Shown in pieces: positions 11,791-23,461 of a DNA stretch of 64,000 bases. The translations under genes and the position numbers were made by a program. Origin of the DNA: Sipunculus nudus (lineage: Eukaryota; Annelida; Sipuncula; Golfingiida; Sipunculidae); the NCBI GenBank assembly GCA_026874595.1, contig CM049313.1, positions 74,576,659 through 74,640,658 on the forward strand. The letters are read 5' to 3'. The first letter of the stretch is position 1; each line of letters opens with the position of its first letter. The notes under the pieces are model-generated. The model was not told where the DNA came from. It worked only from the letters and a program-made list of their open reading frames with translations, and did not search any database.

Positions 11791-11804
11791 CCCCCCCCCC
11801 CCCC
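11791..11804. repeat. C14 homopolymer run
   Basis: Fourteen C in a row on the plus strand, just outside the LINE 5' truncation point. Confidence 0.9.
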
Positions 11805-11820
11805 ATAAAAATGCGCCTAT

Positions 11821-11842
11821 GACTGGTGGTGCCACCTAACTT
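11821..11842 (+). repeat. Isolated fragment of the 3885-5690 array unit
   Basis: GACTGGTGGTGCCACCTA is an 18-base match to the unit start at 4028. It is followed by T-rich sequence rather than the rest of the unit. It may mark another broken copy of the same element family. Confidence 0.45.
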
Positions 11843-12630
11843 TTATTTTTTTCTGAACTCATTTCACATTTTTTAAGATTGCCAAGTAACAGATATAATT
11901 CGATTTTCTCATACGTGGGTTTATGCATTGCCTTGATATTCATAAAGCTTATTTACCATTTACAGTTTAAATAATTTGGAAAGATCAGTGAAGGGATTTT
12001 TTTTTTTCTGTATGCTTATTATATATGGTGATCATGTCAGAGTATTTGCAAAGCAAACATTTTTTGGAACATCAATTTGAAATGATGCTCATTTATCAGA
12101 CATAAATTCCTGTAAACCTGCAATTTTTTTATGCGATTGAACCACAGTTTTTCTTTTTCAAAAATATGTATATAACAATTATTATTAATATCGTCGGTCC
12201 GTTTTAAGTAATCATTCCACATTGATTTAGGCACTGATTAATTTAAACTTTGCTATGTATGTTGATCTCAGATTTTTCCACTGTATTACACAAGTTATGC
12301 CATTTAGAATATTATCTCATTTTTTGCACATAAATAATTATATTTTTAGACTGACAATTGTTAGTTATTTTAAAGTATTTAACTTATATAAGCTAAATAA
12401 TCAATAAACTTTGGCTTGGACGATAGGTTATTTGCATTTTAATCAGATGTGTATAGTTTTGTTCGAATAAAACTGGCAAACTACTTCTTTAAAACAATGT
12501 GACTATACAATTGAGGATGATATAGCCCATATATGTCATAGGTCATACTGAGCGTCCTGGCCAATGGTTTACTTATATTCATTATAGTATGACTGCAGGT
12601 CTCCAAAATAAGAAAGATTACATTATTTTC
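11843..12630. other. Unassigned AT-rich stretch
   Basis: No gene or repeat recognised. Confidence 0.5.
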
Positions 12631-12712
12631 ATAAACTGCCTGGCTAATGTTGTTGACAGAACAGACTTTTTATAAACTGCCTGGCTAATGTTGTTGACAG
12701 AACAGACTGCAG
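12631..12712. repeat. 41-bp tandem duplication
   Basis: ATAAACTGCCTGGCTAATG and the following 17 bases occur at 12631 and again at 12672 with no mismatch except the T-rich junction. This is a recent local duplication. Confidence 0.95.
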
Positions 12713-15480
12713 AGTATTCTATGAGAGTACATTAAGTCTTTAAATAATTTCTGCAATTAGATGTCGCAAAAGTTATGAAATATTTAAACATTACCGGTGA
12801 TATCAGTGGTAGTTTCTTGACTCTTTAAATTATTCCAGTTTGTATTTGTTAAACAATAACACCACTCTGTCATTATTAGTTTGAATCTCCACTACAACTG
12901 CTCCTAAAACATATTCCTTGGATTTTGTTCCAAATTTCAGTTAGACCGTGGACCTCAGATAGCACAAAGCAATACTACCTCTAGGGGTGGCTTATCTAAA
13001 TTATACATACGGGGCCCGCTTTGCCGATAAATAAGTTAGCAATTCTGTCCATAAAAGAGACCCAAAAGGCTTTTTGGACGTTGAAATCGAAAGCAATAAC
13101 GGTGACGGGGGGCCCTTTGAGGAATCAAAAATTATGCCCGAAAGGGGGAGCTACTTGTCAAATATTGTGACGGTTAGGTATTAAGCAGGCGCTTTGTTCT
13201 CGGAAAACCCCGGGGGAGGGAGAACACATGGACGGCTGGCCCTCGTTTGTAGCTCATTTAGTGGAACCAGGCCAGCTAACACAGCCCTGTGATCTACTAA
13301 AGGCCCTTGCTGTGTCAATCATCCGACAGCACAGATGTGCTGAACCAGCATCTGACCATCCCGTTGCCAGCCGCGCGTCTCTCTGCTTCAGCCTGTCTGA
13401 CAGCACGCCAATAAACATGAAACAATAGACTTGTCTTCCTCGGCTACTTTTTCTCGTCACCAACTGTTTGTTTTGCCCTTATGCTGAAAAGGTAACACAA
13501 TTTGCCAAATTATACCCTAAGCCAGGTCACATAACGTATTGGTTTATTTTGTAAACTTTTCATGAGTTATGGCTATAAGACGCTCCTTTGGGTGACCCGG
13601 TCGGTGTTTCATGTTTATAATTATTATTCATGAAAATCTGTTATAAATAATTATAACTTCCATATTGAATTGTAATGTAACGGACCAAGTGGGGTAAACA
13701 CTGCAGGCATACACGGCAACAGGTTTTGCTCACATCCCCATTTCTGTCTGTCTCTCTCTCTCTCTCAAACTAAAATAAAGGGAATCAAAAGCAGAATCAA
13801 CATGCAGGTATAACATGTATTATAGTCTGTTGCTCATCCGCCTTGTCAGTTGCCCAGGAGGTGGCCTTGTTGCCTTGTTTAAGATGGAAACAATTATGTC
13901 TGTTTCGAAAGTATATAGAACCGCAGATTTGTTTCAAGTAGAACTGATTAAAGTTGTATGTCTCCGGAAACCATCGGTTAATCTATTACTGTTGCCTTCT
14001 CAAAGCACGGCATGTCCCGGTACCGATATCTGCTTTCGTTTAAATGAATCCTGATCCCTAAACCTAGGCTTTACTGTTATAACTCCTTAATCTTATTTAG
14101 AGTCTACTCTAGTAATTCTTTTGTTTTGTTTCTTGTTGATAGGTAACACAAAGACACTTGTTAACTGCATTGTTTCTTCAATTTACTGAGTTACATTACT
14201 GAGTAAGGGAAAAAATGTATGCCAAATCATGTTTATTTTACGTAAATGCAATACAACCAGTAAAGGTAACATTGTTATCTTTTCTTCAGACTAGACTGAA
14301 AGTTGAAGCGCCTCCACTCTGTCTGCTCCCCACCCCTGTTTTCGCATTCCTAGCATTGTCGGCATGTATATGCAGGGTCGTAAGTCAATGTCAATTCCAT
14401 CTATGAATGTATAATCATTGTATTTTTATTTATTTATAACAATATATTTAAATAGGATTACTCATTCAGCAAGCGCTGTATTTCAGTGAGTCCTGTTACA
14501 ATGTAAATCATATAAAAGATCTAAAAAAACACATTGGTACAATACAGAGGTAGCTAACAAGCATGACATAGAGTACATTCGTGATCGAACAATTAAAGAT
14601 ATCTGATTCATATAAACATAAACTATCGGAAGAAGTTAAAGTTATAACATGGAAAAATATTATCTATATTTTGTAGTCATTATATAAAAGCTAGAAACAA
14701 TAATGTAAAAAATTGTCACATTAAAATTTACCATTTATATAAATCTAATCAGATATGAATAATAACATATAGGTAAAGACGAAATATAGAATACATGAAA
14801 CGTGAGGGTTTAACTCGTGGGACCTGGTAATGCATCTATCCTGAGGACCGTTGCTGTAATATAGCAGACTCCTGACCCGCATGAGCATAACAGCGTCAAG
14901 AAAGCTTTAATATTTATTGAGCTCCATGCGAACCACAAAGCACTCATCGATCGTAAACTGTCCCAACCCCTCAGAAGCCTGGACAAGGTGTTCTTAAATC
15001 AGGATTTCAAGTGATGGCGCGTGCTGTTACCGTGGATACCACATCGGGACGGGGGATATTCTTAGAGCAAGGGCTTCAAATGTAAAATCAAGTTTTGAGG
15101 GTACATGCAGGGGCAGTTGGGCCAAGGACAGGTTTATTGTGACGAAGCTACTGTATACTGTCTAACTTTGGTGAGTACACAATATGGATTATTGGCTTGT
15201 TCAAGGACTCGTGGCTTTCGCTGCTACATTGACAATATCAGTGATGAAAATGAAATTGAATCAACGAGTTTGTAAATTAACATGTAAACGAGCGAAACCT
15301 AAAAACGCTAACAATTCAGTTAAATTTTCGAAGAAAAAAAATGCCCCCTTTGAAGAAAATTCTATCGATGTATGACTGTCCATCAAGTGTTATGCCAGTA
15401 TAAATGACTTGTAATACCTTTCACTGAAATCCAGAATAATTTGGAGAGTGTAAAAACTTTACTGGCACTGACTGTCGTTT
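12713..15480. other. Unassigned stretch, no gene supported
   Basis: A GC-richer island at about 13200-13460 carries overlapping ORFs of 66 codons (plus) and 69 codons (minus). Neither resembles a known domain nor has convincing splice sites. A short (TC)n run lies near 13747-13766. An island at about 14820-15170 is also less AT-rich but has no ORF of note. Confidence 0.45.
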
Positions 15481-15495
15481 TGGTTTAATATGTTA

Positions 15496-15713
15496 CACTT
15501 AAGGTCATAGGCGTATATATGAATATTCATGAGGTGTCACGTGTTCTATAGTAACTTCATTCGCTATAGTTTTCGTTAGTCAAGGCGACCATAACTGGCA
15601 GTCGTCACTTAAGGTCATAGGCATATATATGAATATTCAGGAGGTGTCACGTGCTCTTCAGTAACTTCATTCGCTATAGTTTTCGTTGGTCCTGGCGACT
15701 ATTACTGGCAGTT
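15496..15713. repeat. 109-bp tandem duplication carrying an ATGAATATTCAT motif
   Basis: Two units start with CACTTAAGGTCATAGGC at 15496 and 15605 and end in CTGGCAGTCGTC or CTGGCAGTTGTC. They differ at about ten positions. The first unit contains ATGAATATTCATGAGGTGT (15519-15537) followed by CACGTG. The same 19-mer occurs at 62869. The second unit has one change (CAGGAGGTGT). Function unknown. Confidence 0.9.
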
Positions 15714-15886
15714 GTCAACTTATGTTTTGGATTTTCGGGCCAGAAAAGGGAATAAAGTTAGACTCAATTGAAAGACTCAGTGGATAATACTTTCTCTTAT
15801 CGGAATTTATTATCCTTTTATATAAATTTGCTTGTGTTGCATGAAAATAAATAACCATATTTTAATATTTAATAAAAACATGATAA

Positions 15887-16070
15887 TGGTAAAATCTCAC
15901 TATAGAACCTCGGAGATTCGCTCTGATGTCTTGACGATTAGTCATGGCGTATGGATACTCACAGCCTCTTTGCGTAATAATGGGCGTAACCATCGTAATT
16001 AAAGTCTGGTTATCTTTATCATTATATAGCAGAGTGCCGCAAACAAACCATGGACCCGTCTGAAAAAAAG
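15887..16070 (+). mobile_element. SINE body fragment, family 2 (5'-truncated)
   Basis: Matches the body of the SINE at 25039-25328: a TAGAACCTCGGAGATTCGCT-like block, a GATGTCTTGACGA-like block, and a 3' end with GTGCCGCAAACAAACCATGGACC followed by an A-rich tail. The tRNA-like head is missing. Confidence 0.7.
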
Positions 16071-16930
16071 AGAAAAATATGTGACCGTAAATCCTGGAAG
16101 ATCAACTATACTGTAAGTGCCTGTGTCATGAGTATCATATGTCATCTTGTCCCGACTGCCTGGTAACGTCTTTGACCCAGCACTCTCATGTAGTCTGGTA
16201 CATTCACCTATATCATACCCAACTTAACCACATGTGTGATTCACATTCATGGTTTATACATTCACTTATATCATATTAACACACACTGTTTCTGTTTTGT
16301 GATTACTTATAGAGAGGAAATATAATCATGTTCTCGCAGGATGCTTTTCAAAATTTTTATACTGGTAAAGAAATAACTATACCAGAAAGGCATATACTGG
16401 ACAAACAATACTGGCATAACTAGTCTGCCACCGAAATTAGTCGTATGTCATATTTTTCAGCTTAATTTCTTTACCTGTTTGTAATTATGTTCAAGTATTA
16501 TCTAATATTTATTATGACTATCGGTGGTGGCATTTAACCATTGTCACGCAACTCTTCTGTGGCCATGCCCCGCCCCCACCCCCCCACACACACAACACAG
16601 CAAAACAGTCGCTGCCCGTTCTCATTTATAGTTGTCTCAGATCGTGAGTACAATGCCCGCATGCAGGTTCTTTCTCATTTAGATTCTAAATAAAATGACC
16701 AGTCTGATTGATGACTGAATACACTTGTTGACAATAAGAGTGATGGATAAGTACACTGGAACTTGCTCTCCTAGTTTTGGATGATTATATATAACTGTCC
16801 TTTTTGCACCGGTATCGTTGTGGCTATATGTAGATATATTTTCGGATGGTGGATAGGTTTGTGTACTTATCATTCTACAGCAGTGATGTAGTGAGCGCCG
16901 GGAGTATGCTTTATATATATATATATATAT
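16071..16930. other. Unassigned stretch, no gene seen
   Basis: Contains a C-rich patch near 16566-16595 and a short (TA)n run at 16911-16931. No coding signal. Confidence 0.5.
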
Positions 16931-16932
16931 AG

Positions 16933-17364
16933 TTTCAAACCAGCGATTTCACACATTCAGTTGTTTAAATGACCATTTAGTAAAAAATAATACTTGCCCA
17001 TCAGCACTCTCCAGTTATAAAAACAACCATTCACTTCTGCTCTATAAACTCTGTGATGTCTCATGAATATATACGGGGTCCTTTGCCCGGCATTGTGAAT
17101 CAAGATTAATTCGCGGGCTTAATATTTCGTGGTACTGCTTATAGGTGCTAATTTCCTGGTTTTAACATGGTAAATAGGGTGTAAGGCGTTTGACATTTGT
17201 ATTAATATATACAATAACTCTGCTTCTTGTTAATGTTTGTTGTGTTCTTAAATTCGTCGAAGTTTATTCTCAGCTAAGTTCACAGAGTTAACAACCCCTA
17301 CTAAAATTTCATTATCAGCACTATTATCTTTGAAGTTGATACTGGCTTGTATTCGTATCAAAGA
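16933..17364 (+). repeat. Duplicated repeat, copy A (pairs with 18570-19076)
   Basis: Runs from TTTCAAACCAGCGATT to TATTCGTATCAAAGA. It is collinear with 18570-19076 through many shared blocks such as TAATTCGCGGGCTT, GCTAATTTCCTGGTTT, CTGCTTCTTGTTAATGTT and TTTATTCTCAGC. Copy B carries an extra insertion of about 70 bp. Neither copy has an ORF. It may be a segmental duplication or an interspersed element. Confidence 0.85.
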
Positions 17365-17744
17365 ATGTGTTTATGACTGCATGAAACACTTTAAGTAAAA
17401 AGGTTCCTTAATTCAATTCAACAATATATGCTGCAGATAAATGAACAAAGCTTACTCGCAGTTATACAAGCTCCCTTGGAAAAGCATCACTTTTAAAGTG
17501 CATAATCAAGTCACAATACCCACCTTTCTGTAATATATAATGACAATCCTAATTGGCTGTCAAACTTTAAATAAACCAAACTACCTTGATACAAAGGTCA
17601 GTATATCCTTCCTGGGCCTGCATGTATGTGTTAATTGTATTGCGGTTTCATGAATAAGTACAAACGCTTCCCCTCATAATTATGGATCAGACGGCCTCTG
17701 TTCTCGGCCACAAAGGATTCACCCAGTGTCACAATGGTATATAT
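17365..17744. other. Unassigned AT-rich stretch
   Basis: No gene or repeat recognised. Confidence 0.5.
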
Positions 17745-17935
17745 ACTACTTATAATAAAAATGTTTTATGGCGATCGAGATTACCTTCATAGTTTAATGT
17801 ATTGTTCCTTCGGTTCCTTCGGTCCTATAACCCCCGGCAACATTTGATTAAAATCCGTTAACAAAAGTTTTGTCAATGAGTAAAGTTGCTAACGTACAAA
17901 GCAACCAACTAACCAACCGACATAAAAACATAATA
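17745..17935 (+). repeat. Dispersed repeat, copy 2 (pairs with 5840-6005)
   Basis: Same order of blocks as the copy at 5840. It has a local TTCGGTTCCTTCGG duplication and a tail with AACCAACTAACCAACCGACA. It ends near a CCTTCCTGGCGGAA segment that looks like a decayed short hairpin. Confidence 0.6.
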
Positions 17936-18569
17936 CCTAATACATAAACACAATACCTTCCTGGCGGAAATGTAATTATTCTATCATGAGCTCTTCTAAA
18001 GGCCTAAAATATTAGATACCACTCCACGATATTGGAGGGTTAATACGGTCGGAAATCTGTGTATTTGAGAAGGAGCAATTTCTCTGATCCCTATCAAGCT
18101 ATAACAAGAACAGGTGTGGTCGCCTTTTGTCTGAACATGAGCGTCGAAACCTAATCTGAAGGTTAAATGAGTTAGTGAGGTGTGATACTGGCCACCTGGT
18201 GGTAGATTAAACCACTATACCACCACAAAACACTCTTCCCTTTGCCAGATATTACTAAGGGTAAACTCACCAGGTGATTTAGTTCGGTCGGCCCCATCCC
18301 ACAGAGGGTCAGGATGAGGACCAGTCACCCTACAAACTTTCCTATTTAGTGCGAGTCACGAAAATGCATAAACGTTTCCTATATCACATCCCTTAAATGC
18401 CTGAAGTTTGACTGTATTATTTACTTGTGATGTTAAACTTTATTCCCTGCAATGTTCTTATTATGACAAGAAAACAACGGCACGGAATTAGGAAATAGGG
18501 ATATGCGTATTTCCCTTTATTACAGTCCTGTCAAAAGGTATTGAAGCCCAGATGACTCTCTATGTGTAG
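17936..18569. other. Unassigned stretch, no gene seen
   Basis: No ORF or second-copy repeat recognised. The middle part (18100-18340) is slightly less AT-rich. Confidence 0.5.
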
Positions 18570-19076
18570 CTTCAAACCAGTGATTGTACATCTTTAAGTC
18601 CACGTGTTTAATTGACTTTAGTAAGAAAACATATTTGGCCAACACACTCCAGTTTATCTGAGACTGTGGCAGTCATAAATTAATATATAGATAAAAATAA
18701 ATAAATTATAAACCTTTAAATGCATACTAAGACTATGACCAATAAACAACGATTTACTTCTACTCTCATAAGTATTAACAGGAACCTTTGACCTGCACGT
18801 GAATATAGGCTAATTCGCGGGCTTGATATTTCTTGTCCTTGCATATGGTAGCTAATTTCCTGGTTTCCATATGGTATGTAGAGTAAAAGCGTTTCACATT
18901 TTTATGAACATAAGGGCATACAATAAATCTGCTTCTTGTTAATGTTGGTTGTTTTCTTATATTCATGGAATTTTATTCTCAGCAAAGATCACAGAATTAA
19001 CGACCCCCACGATTATTTCATATTCAGCACTATTTTCTTTGAAGTTAATACTAGCTGGCTTCTATTCGTATCAAGA
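18570..19076 (+). repeat. Duplicated repeat, copy B (pairs with 16933-17364)
   Basis: Collinear with copy A, whose description lists the shared blocks. It holds an extra AT-rich stretch around 18670-18740. The two copies start 1.64 kb apart. Confidence 0.85.
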
Positions 19077-20300
19077 TTTATTTAAGATTCTCGGCATGCA
19101 GTACACCAATACTTTTGTAGCAAAGCAGTTAAATATATATACTGTCGCCAGCACAGCAATGTCAATGTAACGTCATAAACACTGGGCCAACTAGCAAAGG
19201 TACATATATTTGAACAAGGCAGGCAAAACCTCCGCACGATTATATATGTATCACCGATGTTATGACTAAAAGGAGATGAGATGACAAAGCTTGTCATCAT
19301 ACGGAAACACATCCCTGAATAGAATGACATATGAACTATAAAAATGATATTCAGTTGGTGTCCGCCATGGAGACGGGGAAATCTCAAAAAGAAGATATAA
19401 TGAATATAACCCAAAGCTACAATAAGCTATGGGAAGCATAAGTCGGCACCTATGAAGCCCTGTATGCAAATGTTATTTGAATATACATAAGGATGCATCA
19501 AGTTGTCAGGATTTCTATTACCCACGAGTCCAACATTGCACCAATGGCCTATATTTAGGATAAAAATACAGTTTACTCTCGTTGGGAAATCGGTACCCTA
19601 ACATCGTGTCCCAGCTAGTCTACCACGCTTTATCCGCAATAAAACCGTTATGGTTTGCCATAACATCAGCTACCATGGATAATACATGACTACAGCTGTA
19701 GGATAGCGATAAAGTCGGTTATGTTTTTGTGGAGTGCTTTTTTTCTCATTTGCACATCAGTTGTACATACATAATTTTATATGTGTATACACAATTTGCT
19801 TTATGTACATGGACGCAATTTTCCCTAACTGAATAACAAAATTAACAACACCCTTTCCATTTTTATTGTAATTATCAACTAAAAAAAGCATGACACAAAT
19901 AATTTGGTAATTTTAGTGGTATAAATACCGGCACAGTTCGTTTAACTGCCATACACAAAGCTATAAGGCTTAACCTAAGCACAGCGGCGGGTCATGTCGC
20001 TGTCTTTGTAATTACTTTGGAACAAGGGGTAATTACCTACTAATTGTTAATCACCCACAGGGCAGTATCCGAAAACGGGGTTGTTTATGAAGAGAGGAAA
20101 TTGCGCAGCTGGCTGGATACTGAAAAAGAACATGCGTATATATGAAATAAGTATGAGATGTATACTTCTGAAGAATCCTTTAAAACAACAGGCGAGAGGG
20201 TTATAAAGAGTTTTAAGTTCCAAATCTTTGGATTCGCGTTCGAAAGGTTGTTGCTTCGCGTCCAGATTTGCTCATGCTACATATTATTAATATTTATATT
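19077..20300. other. Unassigned stretch, no gene seen
   Basis: Short ORFs on both strands without recognisable domains. No repeat partner in the window. Confidence 0.5.
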
Positions 20301-20310
20301 TAGGGGGGGG

Positions 20311-20560
20311 GGTGGACAGTCGAGGGGTAACACGTTCTGCTCTCTCCGCTGGCGGCCCGGGTTCGATCCCCGGCGTGGCCATGAAAGTGGGTTGTAGTGA
20401 CGCGTCCAGGGCCGGTGGTTTTCTCTGGGTTCTCCGGTTTCCTCCACCTCCAGACACCACCGAACGCCACGACCTTAGCCATGGAGAGTGCCTCGATAAA
20501 TTATAATAAATATTTGTATGATCCATGTAAAATAAATATGTTTATATTTATCCAATATTA
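20311..20560 (+). mobile_element. tRNA-derived SINE, family 3, with Deu-like core
   Basis: The tRNA-like head has an A-box-like CAGTCGAGGGG near 20316 and a perfect B box GGGTTCGATCC at 20359-20369, with a T-arm-like GGCCCGGG...CCCCGGC stem. The centre (20414-20456) reads GGTTTTCTCTGGGTTCTCC then GGTTTCCTCC, close to the Deu domain known from Deu/AmnSINE-type SINEs. The 3' part has GCCATGGAGAGTGCCTCG and an AT-rich tail. A partial copy lies at 45823-45985. Overlapping ORFs on both strands are not genes. Confidence 0.85.
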
Positions 20561-21825
20561 TGTCATGTATCATCGGAAACGCATATATATATATGTCACT
20601 GCGGCTAGGGCCGCTCACTGCGCTCATATGCTCTTGGCTAAGGTCCCCACTATTAATGTGTTCCGTCTTGGCCCGGGGTTTACGGGTACTGTCAGTAAAT
20701 AGCCATCAAGCATTTATTGTCTGAATAAATGGTAAATTCCCAATAAACTTAATAACAGATTTACACATGAACAGGTTCAACTCCCCAAAAAAGATTAGGA
20801 AGGAAAAGTGTTAAGTCGGATGACATAAAAAATAAACCCACTGTCATTACCTTTGCCATTACATGCCACTGTTATTGCATCTTACTGAGAAAACATAAAA
20901 ATACATACTACTCTTCATCATCAATTCGCCTGAATATTAAATGCGTATGACACATGTAGCTGTCTCCATTGCAAACATACATATATAGAGAAAAAAATGA
21001 AATGCGTGTATGTATGTGCGTGTGTGAAGGAGAGCATCCGTGTTGTTAGCATCTATCGTTAAGTTTTATATATAGGGCTACATGTTTGTACCAGGTGTGG
21101 AGATACAGACTTACTAACCACCTGTTTCAGTACATCCGACACGAGGATACCTGGCACCCCGCACATATTTTTCTTATTTTTTCATTAGTAATGTCTCGGG
21201 GCATCAGTTATCAGTTCCAAAATGCACAGGTTGGCATGGCAACCGTCTGCAGGTGTATATGATGCAAGCTCAGATGGAAGCTTCACGTGTTTATTATAGT
21301 TATTCCTTGAACACGGACTCTACATGTGGTTCATTGGTCTGTGTCAGATTTAAACTAACTAACGTCAAGTTCCCCTGCCACTGACGGGGGTAATCAAGCA
21401 TATCCTTCATGTTACTATCAGAGGTCAAAATTCACACTGTAAAGTTGGAAGGTGAAATGAAAAATGGTTGAGGTTAATGAGAGACATTGTGCTTTTTTAA
21501 CTTGGTGTGTTTTTGTGCCCATCACATCACACACAGCTCTCACACGTGTGGTGGGTTTTTGCAAAGTGTAAGTGGTGTGTGACGCTAGTTCTTTAAACAC
21601 AAACAGACGTACAAATGATGTTTATTAATGCAAATATTAATTTTAAACGAAATAATTTCGTAATGTATGTATTTACTATTGTGTCGTATTGCATATTTGT
21701 AGTTTTATGACACAGATTAATTTTATATCCTTCTTTGGTCCTCCTACATTCTACAGATGATACAGAGGATGAAAGGTCACGAAATAAAATCATGTTGCTT
21801 ATTAGTGTAAAAGATTTAAAACAAG
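20561..21825. other. Unassigned stretch, no gene seen
   Basis: No coding signal with known homology. The stretch around 21470-21580 is GT/CA rich with a CACACGTGTG palindrome. Confidence 0.5.
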
Positions 21826-22452
21826 TGACCCATGGGTCATGACGCTCAGCTAACTAGGAAGACATTCACAAAAGGAATTCTATCATCTGAATGCCAATTT
21901 TTGTAGGTGGTATCCCCATTCAACTGAAGCATAGTTCGGAGGATATGGGTAACAGAGACCTTATTTCATGTTTTCAAGGAGATTTTTCATGGACCTCCCT
22001 GGATGTCAAGATAGAAGATTACAGCTCTTGTGATTACGATTTGTGCCCTGTTAACAGAAAACCATGTCTTTGAAGGTCTCAGAAATAGTGAAAAAAAGCG
22101 TAAAAATTCGAAAAAATTAAGGTGGCGCCACCACACTGCAGGAACTGATGAAACATTCCATGATGAATATGCATGCAAAGAATCATGGTGATCAATGCAT
22201 TAGTTGTTCAGATATTAGAGCTTTTGTATTAAATTTCTAATTATTCTTGGGGTACTTCTGAGCCCCATAGCTCAGAGAATATGGGTAACAGTGACCTTAA
22301 TTAGATTTTTTCATGGACCTCCCTGCATGTCAAATAAGAAGATTCCAGGTCCAGCGGTAACGATTTGTGCCTGGTTAAGGGACGGACAGACAGACGGACG
22401 ACGGACTAAGTGTATTCGTTATAGCTCAGATGACTTTCATTCAGCTGAGCAT
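21826..22452. mobile_element. Tandem-core element A (HINE-like, non-autonomous)
   Basis: The left end has a perfect palindrome TGACCCATGGGTCA (21826-21839) followed by the box GCTCAGCT (21844-21851). The right end has the inverted box AGCTGAGC (22443-22450), which closes a hairpin with GCTCAG at 22424-22429. A GACGGACAGACAGACGG run precedes it (22381 onward). Inside, a GGATATGGGTAACAG...TTTTTCATGGACCTCCCT unit occurs twice, 336 bp apart (near 21941 and 22277). There is no transposase and no obvious target duplication. The plan matches elements B and C, and resembles Helentron-associated elements with subterminal inverted repeats, tandem core and 3' hairpin. That class is my inference. Confidence 0.6.
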
Positions 22453-22842
22453 AAAGCCTTTTGGTCGAAATCTCATGAAAACAACGCGCCCAAGTATTAG
22501 ATATAGACATGATTAAATTTTGTTCTATTTCAGCTCAGAAAATAGTATAGGTTTGTTTGTGGGCGAGTCTTAAAACTGATTAAAGAGAAACAAGCACTGG
22601 TATTGAATTATGATGAAGGATTTAAGTGAAGAAAGGAATTTTAAGTGCTATCAGGGAAGTGCTCATCACAATTGTAAAATGATTCTTACATTTAATTTAT
22701 TTGCACGGGTATGCGCTCTGGAGATATTGTAGAGGTATTAAGTTTTATATATCCGGTTTAAAAATATGCATTATGTTATTACAATCAAGATGTGGTCCTC
22801 TTATCACCCCTGAAGTCATTGGCACCAGATCTGCTCCTTTAA

Positions 22843-23335
22843 AGGGGCCAGATCACCTATATGGCATGTTGAGTTAACAGGAAAATAGCTTCTCTATTTT
22901 AAAATAAATCTTTACCTGCCAAAATATTGCCTTGAAACCGTTTGCTTACTCCTGTAAACGAGTGTTAAAAACAGTGAACCGGGCGCGATCGCAGGTGTCA
23001 ACATAAACTTAGTGCGTAGGGCCGTGTGCTGCGCGGAGCCACAACTCGTGACAATCAGGAGATTCCCTGACTGACTTGGCTAAAAAAATGTAATACATGT
23101 TCCCGCTGGCTGACACACCGCGTGTTGCCCCTCTTAAACGGACCTCCGGTAACGCGGCCTTGTTATGGTAAACAGACTGTGTTTACAAACTCGCAGGGCT
23201 ATAACAAGGTGTTAAACAGTCGTATGCGAGGAAATGAGACTGTGTGCTGGAATTGTTTTACTGGGAAACTCTTGTATAAAGCAAAACTGTACTAATAGTG
23301 TAAAAGATTAGGCATATTATTGCTCCTATGTCCCT
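22843..23335. mobile_element. TTAA-flanked MITE (piggyBac-like)
   Basis: TTAA lies at 22839-22842 and 23336-23339. The left end starts AGGGGCCAGATC and the reverse complement of the right end starts AGGGACATAGGAG, so the ends are short, imperfect inverted repeats. TTAA target duplication is typical of piggyBac elements. The interior is GC-richer (for example GGGCGCGATCGCAGG near 22981) and has no ORF. Terminal similarity is short, so this is a tentative call. Confidence 0.5.
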
Positions 23336-23461
23336 TTAATATGACCTAGTTAATAACATTATCATGTAAAGCCGTCTGTGACACGAGTTCAAAAAGATCA
23401 ATACAGATAAAGTTTACCTAACCGTATTACTTATACAAATACCTACATCTTAATATGAAAA

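Noticed and set aside
13200-13463. GC-richer island with overlapping ORFs on both strands
   Set aside because: Neither frame resembles a known protein, and no donor/acceptor pair frames an exon.
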